This document shows, piece after piece, positions 46,553 through 58,870 of a stretch of 64,000 nt of DNA. Source of the DNA: Puccinellia tenuiflora (Eukaryota; Streptophyta; Magnoliopsida; Poales; Poaceae). The notes under the pieces are model-generated. The model was not told where the DNA came from and did no database searches. It saw only the letters and a list, made by a program, of their open reading frames with translations. The stretch spans positions 62,001-126,000 of the forward strand of contig QRDG01001733.1 in NCBI GenBank assembly GCA_012064385.1, given 5' to 3'. Position 1 is the first letter of the stretch. The number at the start of each line of letters is the position of its first letter. The position numbers were made by a program, and so were the translations under genes.

Positions 46553-49446
46553 GGTTTTGGTAACTTTATCAGTAAGGGGCAATCAATTGAAGGACTTTGA
46601 TTAAACCATATTCCACTACGAAAACTAAAAGATAAGATGATAAATTACCTTGTTACATTGAATAAAATTGGACAACCATAATTGACTAATTTAAAGGTAT
46701 TTTTAAACCAGCTTCCCTTGCAGTCAAAGGCAAGAATACACATGAACTGACTTTGACAGAAGGGTAAGAATACCAAGAATTCCGACATAATATTCATTTC
46801 AATGTTTAAGAGTAAGGATATTTCAATGTTTTTCATGCTCTAACTTCACTGCTGCAAAAAACGAAGAACATATGTGTTGAATATGGAACTCATTGAAGGA
46901 TGTGCTAAATATTAGATATGTCCATCATTAAAAAATATTCAAGGATATAATGGGTTTGACCTAGCAAGCAAACCATTTGATATAAATTTCAACCAAATAA
47001 CTTCACACTTGTAATGTTAAGGCAAAGTTCAATAATAGGAAGCATTCTGACAATTTTTTCACAAAAACTTCGGAGTGAAATAATTAGGAGGGGTATGTGG
47101 TCCACTATTTTTTACCTGCATTCTGTTTTACCTATATGTGATAAAAATATAATCCAAGAAATGGATGACTGGGCATTAATAAATAAGATACAAATCCAAC
47201 ATTAGTTTCAACAGCAAAAGAAATCCTAGAAGTACAGTCAATGCACTTATCTGGTTGTTCCTATTGTGTAAGTTGTAGTTGCAAGCTACAATTAACACTT
47301 TTCAGAAATATCAAGCAGTGCATATATATGAGTGACAGTAAAAAAGAATAATTGGTAGCTCCACACAAATGCTAACCAAAATAAAATGAAGTAACAATCT
47401 ATTTCACGTAAATGAGAATAAAAGGAGTATTTTCACATGCGACTCTGACCAACGATTTGTCTGATTTGCTTGCCGCACCACCATCGGCAGCTGCTCCATC
47501 ATGATGTACCCACGATGAATCTAAGAAGTGAAATTTAGGCATGCATTAGAGGCTAGCAAAAATAACAGATCGTAGCACACATAATTAGATGGTTGCGACT
47601 TGCGGAAGCAACAAACTGTCAAAATAAAAATAATTATGCTTATAGAATTTGAGAAAAGCGACAAAACACTTGCTTAGGGCCTATAGGTTGGCTCCATACG
47701 AATATCAACATTGATTCTTTATCTTTAGTCAACCAAAATACCCAAACGATACATAATAGAATATGAGAAAATAGATCCCATGATAACAATTTAAGCATGC
47801 ATATATTTGCTCAATTGACAGCATCCCATTAAACACATAGTTCAGTTCATGTCTAAGCAAAGCCTGTGTGTCACACAAGTATAACCCATATTTCTGAACG
47901 AATAAATGAAGATAGGAAAGGTAGGAAAGCTAATACAAATGTGTGCACAAGCAGAATCCATATTTCTGAACCTATTGCAAATAGCTAGATTCAAGATTGA
48001 CAACTCAAGTTGCTATTGTTGATTGGGGTGTTAGTTAAGAGAATGGACATTGCTAGATGGCTAAAGTACAAACATGAGAAACTTTTTGAGTAAACAAAGA
48101 GCGGTTCCAACATAAGCATGGATAATTATGCGGCAAACATGACTCTCAGTAACACACAATAAAGGAAATCAGATGCTCATCTCCTGACCAGCGAGAACCC
48201 TTCGTTTAGAAGAAACAAATAGTCGAGAAAATCAACAACTCCTTCAAGCCTGCATCATGCATGGATCACAAACCCAAGCGGTGTCCTTCCCTAATGAATC
48301 AGGAACAACTAACCTAAAACCAGTGCGGTTTGCTACTAAGTGCAATACAACAGCAGATGTCAGCAGCACATGTGGAAACAAACCAAGAAAACAATAAAGC
48401 CTTTGAACCTGCATCATGGAAGAAGTACCCGTAATCAGCACACAGATCCAAGTGGCGTTCTTTCCCAATGAATCAAAAGAAAATAACCAGAATCCAGAGC
48501 AACCGCAAGGCCACCAAATTCTAAACATTAATAGAGTAAAAATGTGTTGTTTTATTCAAACAGCCGCATTGAGTTATACTTGATATAAAAAGAAGATATT
48601 AACCCTTGTTCTTTTAATTACTGCAGCTGACAGGGGAATTCATTTTTCCGGGGATTTTTAAGCAATCATGTCATATAAAAATTTACAATAGAAATTTATT
48701 TGCTATAACTAAAACGCTCAAGAAAAACTGCTTTGAACACATATTTAAAAAGAGACATTTGGGAATGGGAGAAATAATATTTGCCAAAAAAGATCAAAGA
48801 ATACCTTTCTGTTCAACCATATAAATAGAAGCAAAAGAAAGCATGACATCACACAATGCATCTTGAAAATGGCTTATTGTTACTGCACAACTATTTAGCA
48901 AATGGGACAATAATTATAAAAAAAGACCTAACGGGAAGAATGTATCATACGTGTCTCATAAATATAATCTGGATTAACAGAGGGCAAACAAAAATACCAA
49001 TGTTTATTCTCAAAGCAAGATAGACAGAAGATCAAAGAATTCTACCAGGAAAGGGACGTGCTAGATTGTGTCATATATAAACTTCTCAGTTGCAAGTTGG
49101 ATTACATCAAAGCTTACTGCATTTTGTTGGTGCATTTATGCCCTCCGTCCACGTCATATAAATCGTGTTACATAAGCATATTTCATATACAACATAATTT
49201 GCAAAAACCTACAAAAATATCAAAAATATGTCCAAAGAGAACCCTGGAACTTGCCTCATCGGATATACACGCAACCATTGCAAAAAAATTGAAGATGACT
49301 ACAAATAACATATACTTGCATCGAAAACTAAAAAGAGCTCCCGAGCTCGTTTGGTCGGGTTATTCCTTTGCCCATGGAGCCGTCGCTCTCATTAATATCT
49401 CCCGTATCTCTTTTATATCCTTGTCGGTAATGTTTCGAACAAATAC
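46553..49446. other. AT-rich intergenic DNA with a small direct repeat
   Basis: No gene seen. 48240-48310 and 48404-48492 share cctgcatcatg, a cc(a)aag(c/t)gg(t/c)gt block and tt.cc.aatgaatca, a diverged tandem duplication with a spacing of about 165 bp. A minus-strand ORF (48244-48528) shows this as a repeated SLGK..W.C pattern, but it is probably not a gene. Confidence 0.4.
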
Positions 49447-49918
49447 ATTCACTAGTAGAAAAAGGGGCATTAGTCCCGGTTTGGTTGGGCCATTAGTCCC
49501 GGTTCCCCAACCGGGACTAGCAATCCGGGACTAAAGCTAGTCCTGGTTGGGACTCCAACCGGGACTAATGCCGGCGTCACGTGGACCCTCCACTGCCGTC
49601 GGGCCCAGGAGCTTTAGTCCCGGTTCGTAATATGAGCCGGGACTATTGGCCGAATTTTTTTTCACAAATTCCAGAAAAAGGTTTAATTTTGTAGAATCAA
49701 TAATGCTTATTCTGTAATTCATAAAAATATGAATAAAATACCAAAATGTTCAGAAAAGTAAGACCTATTTGATTATGTAAAAAAATGAAATTAAAATACC
49801 AAAATTTAGAATCAATATGGGGAACCACTATATATTAAACATCATCGTCACAAATATATTACACACACGATCGTCGTCACATCTTTTTTACACTCGATCA
49901 CCTTGTAATATAAACACA

Positions 49919-52900
49919 TCATCTTCTACTTTCCGTATATGCATTAGAATCAGTATAGTATTCTCCGGTCTTATTTAGGACCTCTGCATCTATGAATCCG
50001 GCAATTTCTTCATGGATTGCTCGTACACGATCCATTGGTAGAAGGCCGTCTCGCAACCGTTCGATCTAATTAAAAAAGTGGTCAATATATATGAATGAAA
50101 CTAAACAAAATTGATGGCAATAAACAAAAATTGTGAATATTGCATACTCACTTCAAGTTGTTTTAAAATTCTGCCCTTCTCACAACACGTCTGACGAATG
50201 AACTCGCAGACGTAGTATCCACATAAATTTGTCCCCTCTGGCTGCTCCAAGCACTTTACAGGAACAAAGTTCAATGAAAATAAAAATCAAGAATTGTAAT
50301 GGTATTGAAACTAGAATCAAAGAGATGATGCACGGATATAGCAAGTAGTACTTACATCTAATCTTTTAAATTCAAGCTTCTCCGCCCAAGCACCCCTATC
50401 CTTGGCGGCTGTAGTGAATCGTTTCCAAGCCCTGTCCGGCAAAGAAAATGAATAAAGGACTTATATATTAATTAATTGCTATCGATATACTGACATAATG
50501 ATTGAAATTACCTCTGGAGGCATATCTGCATGCTCTCCCAGTGCTCAAGGGGATGACGTCTCGAGTCCATGGCTTGTACTGTTCCTTTGTCCAGCACAAT
50601 GATTAGCAGAATAAAGTGGAAGCTGCGCATGCATAAGTTATCAATTATACACTTAACATCGAGAAATTAAGCGAAATAGAATAATGTGTACAAGACAGTA
50701 ACACTTACTCGAAGTTGTATGGAAATAGTATCTCTCTTTTGGTTTCGTTAAACAAGAATGCATTTACCAAGTTATTCTCTGTATCTTGGTAATGTTTAAC
50801 GAGAACTTTTTCATGAACGACATTTGGGTCAATGAACCCAATGTCATAGATTTGTCCTCTTCTGCATTGGAGAATCTTCATTCTGCATAATTAATATAGT
50901 GATGAGTAAGATTATAAAATACAATGAACGAGGTGAGCTAGCAAGAAAATTAATTACAGAAATAATAATTACAGACAATAGGCACTGATGATAGCTTTGT
51001 CGAGGGATTTTTGTTGGAACAACTGAAATAATTCAGAAAATTGAATCATTGTCACTCCATTTCCAGACCTGAAAGCCTTGTTATCATATTTAATGTAGAG
51101 CCAATCCCCCCCTCTCTTTGAGGCTGCCATGTACCAATTATGCAATCTTCGCATTTTTGTTGGTAGATCTATGACCAACTCAGATTTGACGAGAGGACGC
51201 CCGTGCTTGTATGTGTAGTCTGCAACTTTCTGATAATCTATTCGGTCTAAGTACTGATGAATAGTCAAGCCCTGAGCAGCGGCTGCTTCTCCGAACATGG
51301 CAACAATCTCAGGTGTACAAGACTTGTCGTCGATCGGAAGAACGGGCCGTACTCTGCTCGACCCCGCCTCGGTATTGGAGACCACTTTGAGCGGGGCAAC
51401 TGATTGTTTTTCTGTGTTCCGGGCTGGGGAACTGATCTTTCTGCTTTCCGTTTCGTCGCCTTATGAATAGAGCGTTCGTAGTCTGGTTCTTCCGCTGGCG
51501 GGGGTTGCTGCATATTCTTCAGCATTGCTACGACTTTGCCATGCTCTTCTGGGGTGTCGGGAAACTTTTTCGGTTTCTCCTTCAACTTAGCAAACCACGC
51601 GACCTTTTCGGCTTCTGCGTACACCGCGTTTTCCTCCGGTGTACGGTCGTAAGGTCTCTTGACCATATTCTTGTGAGGTATTTTTGGTAGGGGTGATAAT
51701 GTACGTTTGGGTAATCGGTTCTTATCCAACCCCAACCTACCCGAACGCACCGGAGACTGAGGTGGCGGAGACTCACGCGGTGGAGACTGAGGCGGCGGAG
51801 ACGGCTGCACTGGAGACTGAGGCGGCGGAGACTCACACGCTGGAGGCTGAGGCTGCAGAGACGGTGCCTGAGGCGGCGACGGCGGAGAAGACTGTTGCGC
51901 TGGAGAGTGTTGCGCTGGATCGCTACTCTGAGGAGTCGATGGCCTTGGAAGCACGATTAATTCCTTTCGCCATAGAATGGTGTTTTTTCTGGCTTCTGCA
52001 AGTTCAACGATCTCCCCATCTTCACCTGCGGGGTGATCCAACTTCAGCTCCTCAAATCCTTTATAAACTTCATCCACCCCGACAATAGCGTAGCCAAGAG
52101 GAACAGGGGAGCAATGGAAAGTTGGTGTAGGTCCAATAGGTACGGCATAGCCGACCGTCAGCTTCATGCTTATGTTCATCACTTTCACATGTAGCTCACA
52201 AGTTGTGGTCTCCGTGATATCATCCACTGGGTAGCGACGAAGAGGATCATCATCATCAACGAGCCTGCTCGAATCCACGCTGCTTCTCCGATTCGATGGG
52301 GCGGCAGCATCGACGTGCTGCTGACATAGGGTGAGAGTGCCTTGCTGGCTAAGTCGGTCGATTTGCTCCTGCTGCCGCTTGTACCCTTCTTCTAGAGCGC
52401 GGAGCCGGTCTGCCTTCTCGTCTTCTTCCTGTTGCTCCCTTACCTTTCTCCTCATATGACTTCTGTCGGGCCATATTTTTTGTTCCACGGGAAACCCATG
52501 TGCCCACGGCTTGGAGCCTGGGGTGCCTCGTGTTCGTCCATCATGTTCTTTATTCCCAAGGGCGCGTGCAAGCTCGTCATTCTCTCTATCGGGACGGAAC
52601 CGTCCCTCTTCAACATCCTTTACTGCTTTTCTAATGTCATCGATAGGTAGTTCAGGATTATCCTTGTGTCTTTTGTTATATATGCAGTCCCCGGTAGAAG
52701 CGTTCAGTGTGCCCCCATGCCCGTAGAACCAATTTCGGGACCGCTCGATCCATCCATCTCTAATAGGCTCTGGTACAATCCCTTGATCCAGCAGGTCCTT
52801 CTCCATTTTGTCCCACTTAGGCATGGAACGGGCGTAGCCACCGGGCCCCATATTATGGTGGTACTTCTTCTTAGCAGCATTTGCCTTATTTATTTCAGAC

Positions 52901-53748
52901 TTTGCCAGAGCTGCCTCCGATTTCTTGTACGCTAAAAATTCATCCCAATAGTCTCTTATCTTCTCGTACCCTCGATCGAAATCCGGAGTTTTTCCTTTCA
53001 ACACATAGTCGGTGTACAATCTCTTCTTATATTTGTTAAATAGCTCGGCCATCTTCTTAAGAGCCCACGCCTTGACTTTATCTACTAGCTCTTTTTTAAG
53101 TTTATCCATCTGCTCCTCAGATGGCTCCCCCTCCTCTGGATCCACCTCTGGCCACGGCAAGGTGAAATTATGCATGACCTTTTGAAAAATGTTTTTTTGC
53201 CTTCGTCGCCGAGCCAGGTAAGATCACGATCCTTTGGCTTATTTCATTCTTGGATGGTGATCGGGACGAAGTCCCTAACAATGACACCGCATTGCTTCAC
53301 AAACTTCTGTTTGACATTTGTTGGAGCAATGGGTTCACCGTCTGCAGCGACCACCTCGATCCTGTACCGGACATTGTCCTCCAACTTTCTGGTTGGTCCT
53401 CGTTTCGTCCTCGCAGTAGACTTGCTCGATCCGGAGGGCTAAAAGAAGAAAGACCATTAATATGTGTATATAGACAACGGAGGCTAAATTAATTAATATA
53501 AATATATATATATGCACCTCTCCGGAGTTTGTGTTGATCAATGTGGCACCCGAGCCATCGGCTTCTGCCTCGTCGGCTTCCCCCTCACCGAGTACGGCCT
53601 CTTCCCAGGCATCGGGGCCGCCGTCACCTCGGTTGAGAGACTCATCCCCCTCACCGGACTCGTTCAGGAATTGACTTGCGACATCGTCGCCGCGGATCAT
53701 ATCCTCGAGGATATGTTCGTCATTTTCATCTCTACCAACTGGATCCAT
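49919..53748 (-). pseudogene. CACTA accessory gene: transposase-24-like region and Ulp1-type protease
   Basis: Exon 1 (53748-53518) starts MDPVGRDENDEHI. The next exon begins near 53441 and carries a TGA near 53240 where Trp is expected and a frameshift near 53190. A 636-residue open stretch (53175-51265) has the plant Transposase_24-type region (..KKKYHHNMGPGGYARSMPKW.., ..GHGGTLNASTGDCIY..), a DUF8039-like block and a Pro/Gln-rich linker of ESPPPQSP repeats. After another frameshift near 51400 the Ulp1-like part follows. Its exons are (51385)-50973, 50882-50709, 50622-50512, 50431-50356, 50253-50152 and 50065-49919. It holds HFILLIIVLD, later a D in AMDSRRHP, and QPEGTNLCGYYVCEFIR, matching the His-Asp-Cys protease layout. 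Such Ulp1 fusions are known in plant CACTA elements; their role is unproven. Confidence 0.75.
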
Positions 53749-53889
53749 GGTTTCTGCAAAATGCGAAGGTTATTTTCGGAGCCGTCTCTGCCGTGTTGCT
53801 GCAAAATGGTACTAAAAGGAAAGGCGCGCGTTAGTGCGCCCGTTGTTCCTAAGTGTCGTCGTGATATATATCACTTGAACATACAATGT

Positions 53890-54110
53890 TGGACTAATAC
53901 AATATAAGAGACTAATATAATACAATATAAGCTAATACAAAATTGATACAAGTTTCATACAAGTTCCCTCTCTAATAAAATATAAGAGACTAATAAATAC
54001 AATATAAGCTAATACAAAATTGATACAATATTTCTATTACACAAATATAAGAGACTAATATAATACAATATAAGCTAATACAAAATTCCTACAACCTTTC
54101 CCTCGTTCTA
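53890..54110. repeat. AT-rich tandem repeat, about three units
   Basis: The phrase aatataagctaatacaaaatt recurs near 53922, 54010 and 54068, with 'ataagagactaata' between copies. Units are about 60-90 bp. Confidence 0.7.
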
Positions 54111-54129
54111 CCGAGAAGGGACAGAACAC

Positions 54130-55075
54130 CGGAAAACAGAAACGACAAGCATTCAACATAGCATCGTGCAATGCGCATACAAGAATGATGACATGACAAG
54201 TTACATGGATTTAAAATAAACCCTAACACCTGATAACCAATTTAAATGAGGTCCAAATATAATATTTGGGGAAAACCCCATAATTACATAAAGTGGCATT
54301 TTAGTGAATCTAGACAACTCTTAATTGAAGTTGTTCAATCATGCATGAATTTGAAATAAATAGATAGATCTAATTTTTCTGAGAATTTTAGTATTTTATT
54401 CATATTTTTCTGATAAACAGATATTTAATTATGAATTTTACAAGTTTATACAAATTTCTAGAATTTCTGCAAAAGAATAAGTCTGACAACGGGTCCCACA
54501 TGTCAGGGATTTAACAATTATAGAAAACGATTAAAATCGGTTGACGTCATGATGACGTCAGCACTGCAAGCAACAAGCAAGGAGCGCACACGGTGGACGA
54601 TTCCGAGCGGGAGAGGACGCACGGACGAGCGTGTTGGACGCGGCGGACGACGGCAAACCATATGGTGGCGGCGGCGCCCCTTTTGGGTCGCCGGAGTAGT
54701 GACGGCGAGCTCCACCCATGGCGGCGGATGGAGGATCGCGACAACGGCGAGGTACAGAGAGAGAGCGAGAGGGCAGAGGGGTCCAGGAGGACCAGGAGCT
54801 CACCTCGAAGGCGATGGAGGGCTCGGGGAGGCTGGAGGAGGTCGGACAGCGCCGAATCCGTCCGTGGCGACGGCGGCCAGAGGCGGGAGAGAAGAGCTCG
54901 ATTGGGCCGGCTCCGTTCGTCCCTGCAAGCACGGCTCGAAGGGGAGGAAGAGGAGGGCGGAGGAGCAGGCGGCGGAGGAGCAGGACGGCGGCGCGAGAAT
55001 TTGGCAGCCTGGCGGCGTGATTTTGTTCCTCGCGCTGGTCCTTAGAAGAATGAGGAGATTTGGGGAGGAGGAAGA
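54130..55075 (-). repeat. Segment with the same architecture as the long LTR at 2561-7180
   Basis: On the minus strand this reads: GC-rich exon-like leader, gacgtcatcatgacgtca, then gtgggacccgttgtcag, then an AT-rich module (atcagaaaaatatgaataaaatact..). The long LTR has the same order at 4070-4930 (gacgtcag repeat, gtgggaccccttgtcag, AT-rich module). ORFs on both strands in the GC-rich part have no known domain. It may be an LTR fragment inserted in the CACTA element or a module shared between families. Confidence 0.5.
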
Positions 55076-55094
55076 AGAAGCAGTTAAAAAAAAT

Positions 55095-55300
55095 AGCTTT
55101 AGTCCCGGTTCACCACCCCAACCGGGACTAAAGGGTCTTTAGGTCCGGTTGGCAACACCAACCGGGCCTAAAGACCAACCCTTTAGTCCGGTTGGTGCCT
55201 CCAACCAGACCTAAAGACAATTTTCGGCGGCACCGAAAAGGCGCGCGCCAAAATACCTTTAGGTCCGATTGGTGGTTCCAACCGGGGCTAAAGGTATTTT
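55095..55300. repeat. CACTA subterminal-type inverted repeats
   Basis: Contains several facing copies of tttagtcccggtt / aaccgggactaaa and variants (ttaggtccggttgg / ccaaccgggcctaaag). These lie inside the region rather than at its ends, so they may mark the end of another CACTA copy or derivative. Confidence 0.6.
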
Positions 55301-55314
55301 TTTTAATAAAGAGT

Positions 55315-55830
55315 TTAAAAATGCAATAAACTTATAAATTTAATATCTTTTAATCAGTTTATCAGAAAAATACAAATAATATATCAAATTGTTCAAAAAA
55401 AATAATCTATATATTTATATCAAATTCAACTTTGTTTGAGATTAAGTTTAAAAAATTGTAATAAACTTATAAATTCATTAAGACATTAGTTAAACTTATA
55501 AATTTAATATCTTTTGATCTGTTTATCAGAAAAATACAAATAATATATCAAATTGTTCAAAAAAATATAATCTATATATTTATATCAAATCCAACTTTGT
55601 TTGAGATTAAGTTTTAAATTTTTAATAAACCTATAAATTCATTAAGACATTAGTTAAACTTATAATTTTAATATCTTTTGATCTGTTTATCAGAAAAATA
55701 CAAATAATATATCAAATTGTTGATAAAAATCTAATTTATCTATCTATTTAATTTATATCTATTGAATTAATTTATATCTATTGAATTATAATTCATATCT
55801 ATTGATTTAATTTATATCTATTAAATTCAA
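55315..55830. repeat. AT-rich tandem repeat, about 167-bp units
   Basis: The block 'aaacttataaatttaatatctttt..gtttatcagaaaaatacaaataatatatcaaattgtt' occurs three times (near 55328, 55494 and 55661). From about 55745 a shorter ~24-bp repeat (tttatatctattgaatt) follows. Part of the unit matches the AT-rich module in the long LTR. Confidence 0.75.
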
Positions 55831-58546
55831 TATCTCACTAAACTTTCAACATGAAAAGTGTTTAAATTTGAGCTCCAACGGTGTACACTATTCTCCATGT
55901 GTTTTTGTTTAATCCAGGAGTCAGGCTTCCCTGGGTTTTTAGAGCGTACTCTATTCTTGTGTACCTCGATATACGGAGCCACGAAGGTGGAACTTTGTAG
56001 AACTGTGTAGTGCGCTTGAGTGAAAGAATGCCCGTCCCTACATATCATTGCTTTCTTTCCTAGCGTGCCTTTTCCACTAAGTCTCCCCTCATGCCGCGAT
56101 TCAGGAAGACCAATCGACTTAATGTCGGGAATAAAGTCAACACAAAACTCAATGACCTCCTCTGTTCCATAGCCTTTGGAGATGCTTCCTTCTGGCCTAG
56201 CACGGTTATGAACATATTTCTTCAAGACTCCCATGAATCTCTCGAAGGGGAACATATTGTGTAGAAATACAGGACCGAGAATTGCAATCTCGTCGACTAG
56301 GTGAACCAGGAGATGCGTCATAATATTGAAAAATGATGGGGGGAACACCAACTCAAAACTAACAAGACATTGGGCCACATCCTTCTGTAACCTTGTCAGA
56401 CTTTCTGGATCGATTACCTTCTGAGATATTGCATTGAGAAATGCACATAGCTTCACAATGGGTACTCGAACATTTTCCGATAGAAGCCCCCTCAATGCAA
56501 TCGGAAGCAACTGCGTCATAATCACGTGGCAATCATGAGACTTCAGGTTTTGGAATTTTTTATCTGCCATATTTATTATTCCCTTTATATTTGACGAGAA
56601 GCCAGCCGGGACCTTGATACTGCTCAGGCACTCAAAAAATATTTCCTTCTCTGCTTTCGTAAGAGCGTAGCTGCTTAAGTAATGACGCCCTTTATCCGTA
56701 TGCTTGTTGTTTGGGTCTTTCATACGCTGCTGGTCCTCCCTTGCTTCCGGTGTATCTTTTGTCTTCCCATACACGCCGAGGAAGCCTAGCAGGTTTACGC
56801 AAATATTCTTTGTCACGTGCATCACGTCGATTGAAGACCGGACCTCTAGAACTTTCCAATAGGGTAGCTCCCAAAATATAGATTTCTTCTTTCACATGGG
56901 CGTGTGTCCGGTAGCGACGTCTTTCGGAACAGATTGACCGCCAGGACCTTTTCCAAATATTACTTCTATGTCCTTACCCATACCAAATATAACATCACCA
57001 TCAGGGAGGTTAGGCTTCTTCCGGTGATCTGCCTCACCATTGAAATGCTTGCCTTTCTTTCTTACGGGGTGACTGCCTGGAAGAAATTGACGACACCCCA
57101 GGTACACGACCTTCTTACATTTTTTCAAATATGTACCTTTAGTCTTATCTAAATAGTGCGTGCATGCGCTGTATCCCTTGTTTGACTGTCCTGAAATGTT
57201 ACTAAGAGCAGGCCAATCATTGATGGTTACGAACAGCAACGCTCGTAGCTCAAATTCCATCTGTTTGTGCTCATCCCACACACATACACCTGGTATGGCC
57301 CACAACTGCAAAAGTTCATCAACTAATGGCCTTAGGTACACATCAATGTCGTTGCCGGGTTGCTTCGGGCCTTGGATGAGAACTGGCATCATAATGAACT
57401 TCCGCTTCATGCACAACTAAGGAGGAAGGTTGTAGATACATAGAGTCACGGGCCAGGTGCTGTGACTGCAGCTCTGCTCCCCAAAAGGATTCATACCGGC
57501 TGTACTTAGACCAAACCATAAGTTCCTTGCGTCACCTGCAAAGTCCGGGAACTCTCTCTCGATTTTTCTCCATTGAGACCCATCGGCGGGGTGTCTCAAC
57601 TTCCCGTCTTTCTTACGCTCTTCTTTGTGCCATCACAACAACCTGGCATGCTCTTTGTTTCTGAACAGACATTTCAACCGTGGTATTATAGGAGCATACC
57701 ACATAACCTTAGCAGGAATCTTGTTCCTGACGGGCTCGTCATCGCCCTCAACATCACCAGGATCATCTTGTCTGATCTTGTATCGCAGTGCATTGCATAC
57801 CGGACATGCATCCAAATTCTCGTACTCCTCACCGCGGTAAAGGATGCAGTCATTGATGCATGCATGTATCTTCTGCACATCTAATCCTAGAGGGCAGATA
57901 GACTTCTTTACTTCGTACGTAGTCTCGGGCAGTTCGTTATCCTTTGGAAGCTTCGGCTTCATTATTTTCAGTAACTTTTCAAATCCCTTGTCAGATAAAC
58001 CAGTCTCTGCCTTCCATTTCAGCAATTCCAGTGTGGTTACGAGCTTTGTGCTGCCATCTTTGCAATTTGGGTACAACAACTTTTTGTGATCCTCTAGCAT
58101 GGCCTCCAACTTCAGCTTCTCCTTTTCTGTATTGCATTCTCGTTGTACATCGGAAATGACCCGACCAAGACATCAGCATGCTCATCTGGCGTCCGTTGTT
58201 CTTCACCTCCTTCTTCTTCATTGTCTTCCATCGCAGTATCACCGTATTCTTCAGAGAACATATGATAGTTCTCATCATCATTTTCTTCTTCATCGTCTTC
58301 CATCATAACCCCTCTTTCTCCGTGCTTGGTCCAACAATTATAGCTGGGCATGAAACCTCTCCGAAGCAGGTGGCCTTGAAGGGTTTTCGAGGAAGAGTGC
58401 TACTTAACGTTCCGACAGTCCACACATGGACAAGGCATAAAACCATCCTCTTTGTTTGTCTCGGCCACATGGATAAATTTATGCAAGCCTGCAAGAAAAT
58501 CGGAACTGCGTCGATCGCCGTACATCCATCGCCGCCGGGCATCCAT
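55827..58546 (-). pseudogene. CACTA tnp2-type transposase, copy 1
   Basis: The start is MDARRRWMYGDRRSSDFLAG at 58546 (Transpos_assoc domain). A tnp2/Transposase_21 region follows (ICPLGLDVQKIHACINDCILYRGEEYE..CPVCN), then SQWRKIEREFP, NLWFGLSTAGMNPF, and a DUF4218-like part (LPIALRGLLSENVRVPIVKLC.., ARPEGSISKGYGTEEVIEFC). Against copy 2 it has four nonsense changes: TAG for GAG near 58408, TGA at 57633, TAG at 57417 and TGA at 56892. It also has a 1-base deletion near 58172. The C-terminus ends early inside the DUF4218-like region, next to AT-rich repeats. A functional protein would bind and cut CACTA ends. Confidence 0.85.
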
Positions 58547-58557
58547 CTGCAGATCAT

Positions 58558-58870
58558 ANATCAAGAATTGTAATGGTATTGAAACTAGAATAAAAAAGAT
58601 GATGCACGGATATAGCTATTAGTACTTACATCTAATCTTTTAAAGTCAAGCTTCTCCGCCCAAGCACCCCTATCCTTGGCGGCTTTAGTGAATCATTTCC
58701 AAGCCCTGTCCGGCAAAGAAAATGAATAAAGGACTTATATATTAATTAATTGCTATCGATATACTGACATAATGATTGAAATTATCTCTGGAGGCATATC
58801 TGCATGCTCTCCCAGTGCTCAAGGGGATGACGTCTCGAGTTCATGACTTGTATTGTTCCTTTGTCCAGTA
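58558..58870 (-). repeat. Displaced copy of part of the Ulp1-like gene
   Basis: About 310 bp matches 50285-50597 (two exons and an intron of the Ulp1-like gene) in the same orientation. It directly follows the N at 58559 and joins tnp2 copy 2 at about 58870. Confidence 0.85.
58559..58559. other. Single ambiguous base (N) at a repeat junction
   Basis: The only non-ACGT base I noticed. It lies exactly between the 5' end of tnp2 copy 1 and the displaced Ulp1-like fragment, so it may mark an assembly join. Confidence 0.95.

Noticed and set aside
48244..48528. Minus-strand 94-residue ORF with hydrophobic segments
   Set aside because: The internal repetition comes from a DNA-level direct repeat; no domain or splice support.
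54549..55142. 197-residue plus-strand ORF and its neighbours
   Set aside because: Low-complexity Arg/Gly-rich; the region matches the leader-like part of the long LTR in layout and lies inside the CACTA region.
58303..58557. Minus-strand ORF starting MICRWMPGGDG at the 5' end of tnp2 copy 1
   Set aside because: Wrong frame; the transposase frame starts at 58546 (MDARRRWMYG) and is broken by a TAG, which makes the shadow look longer.
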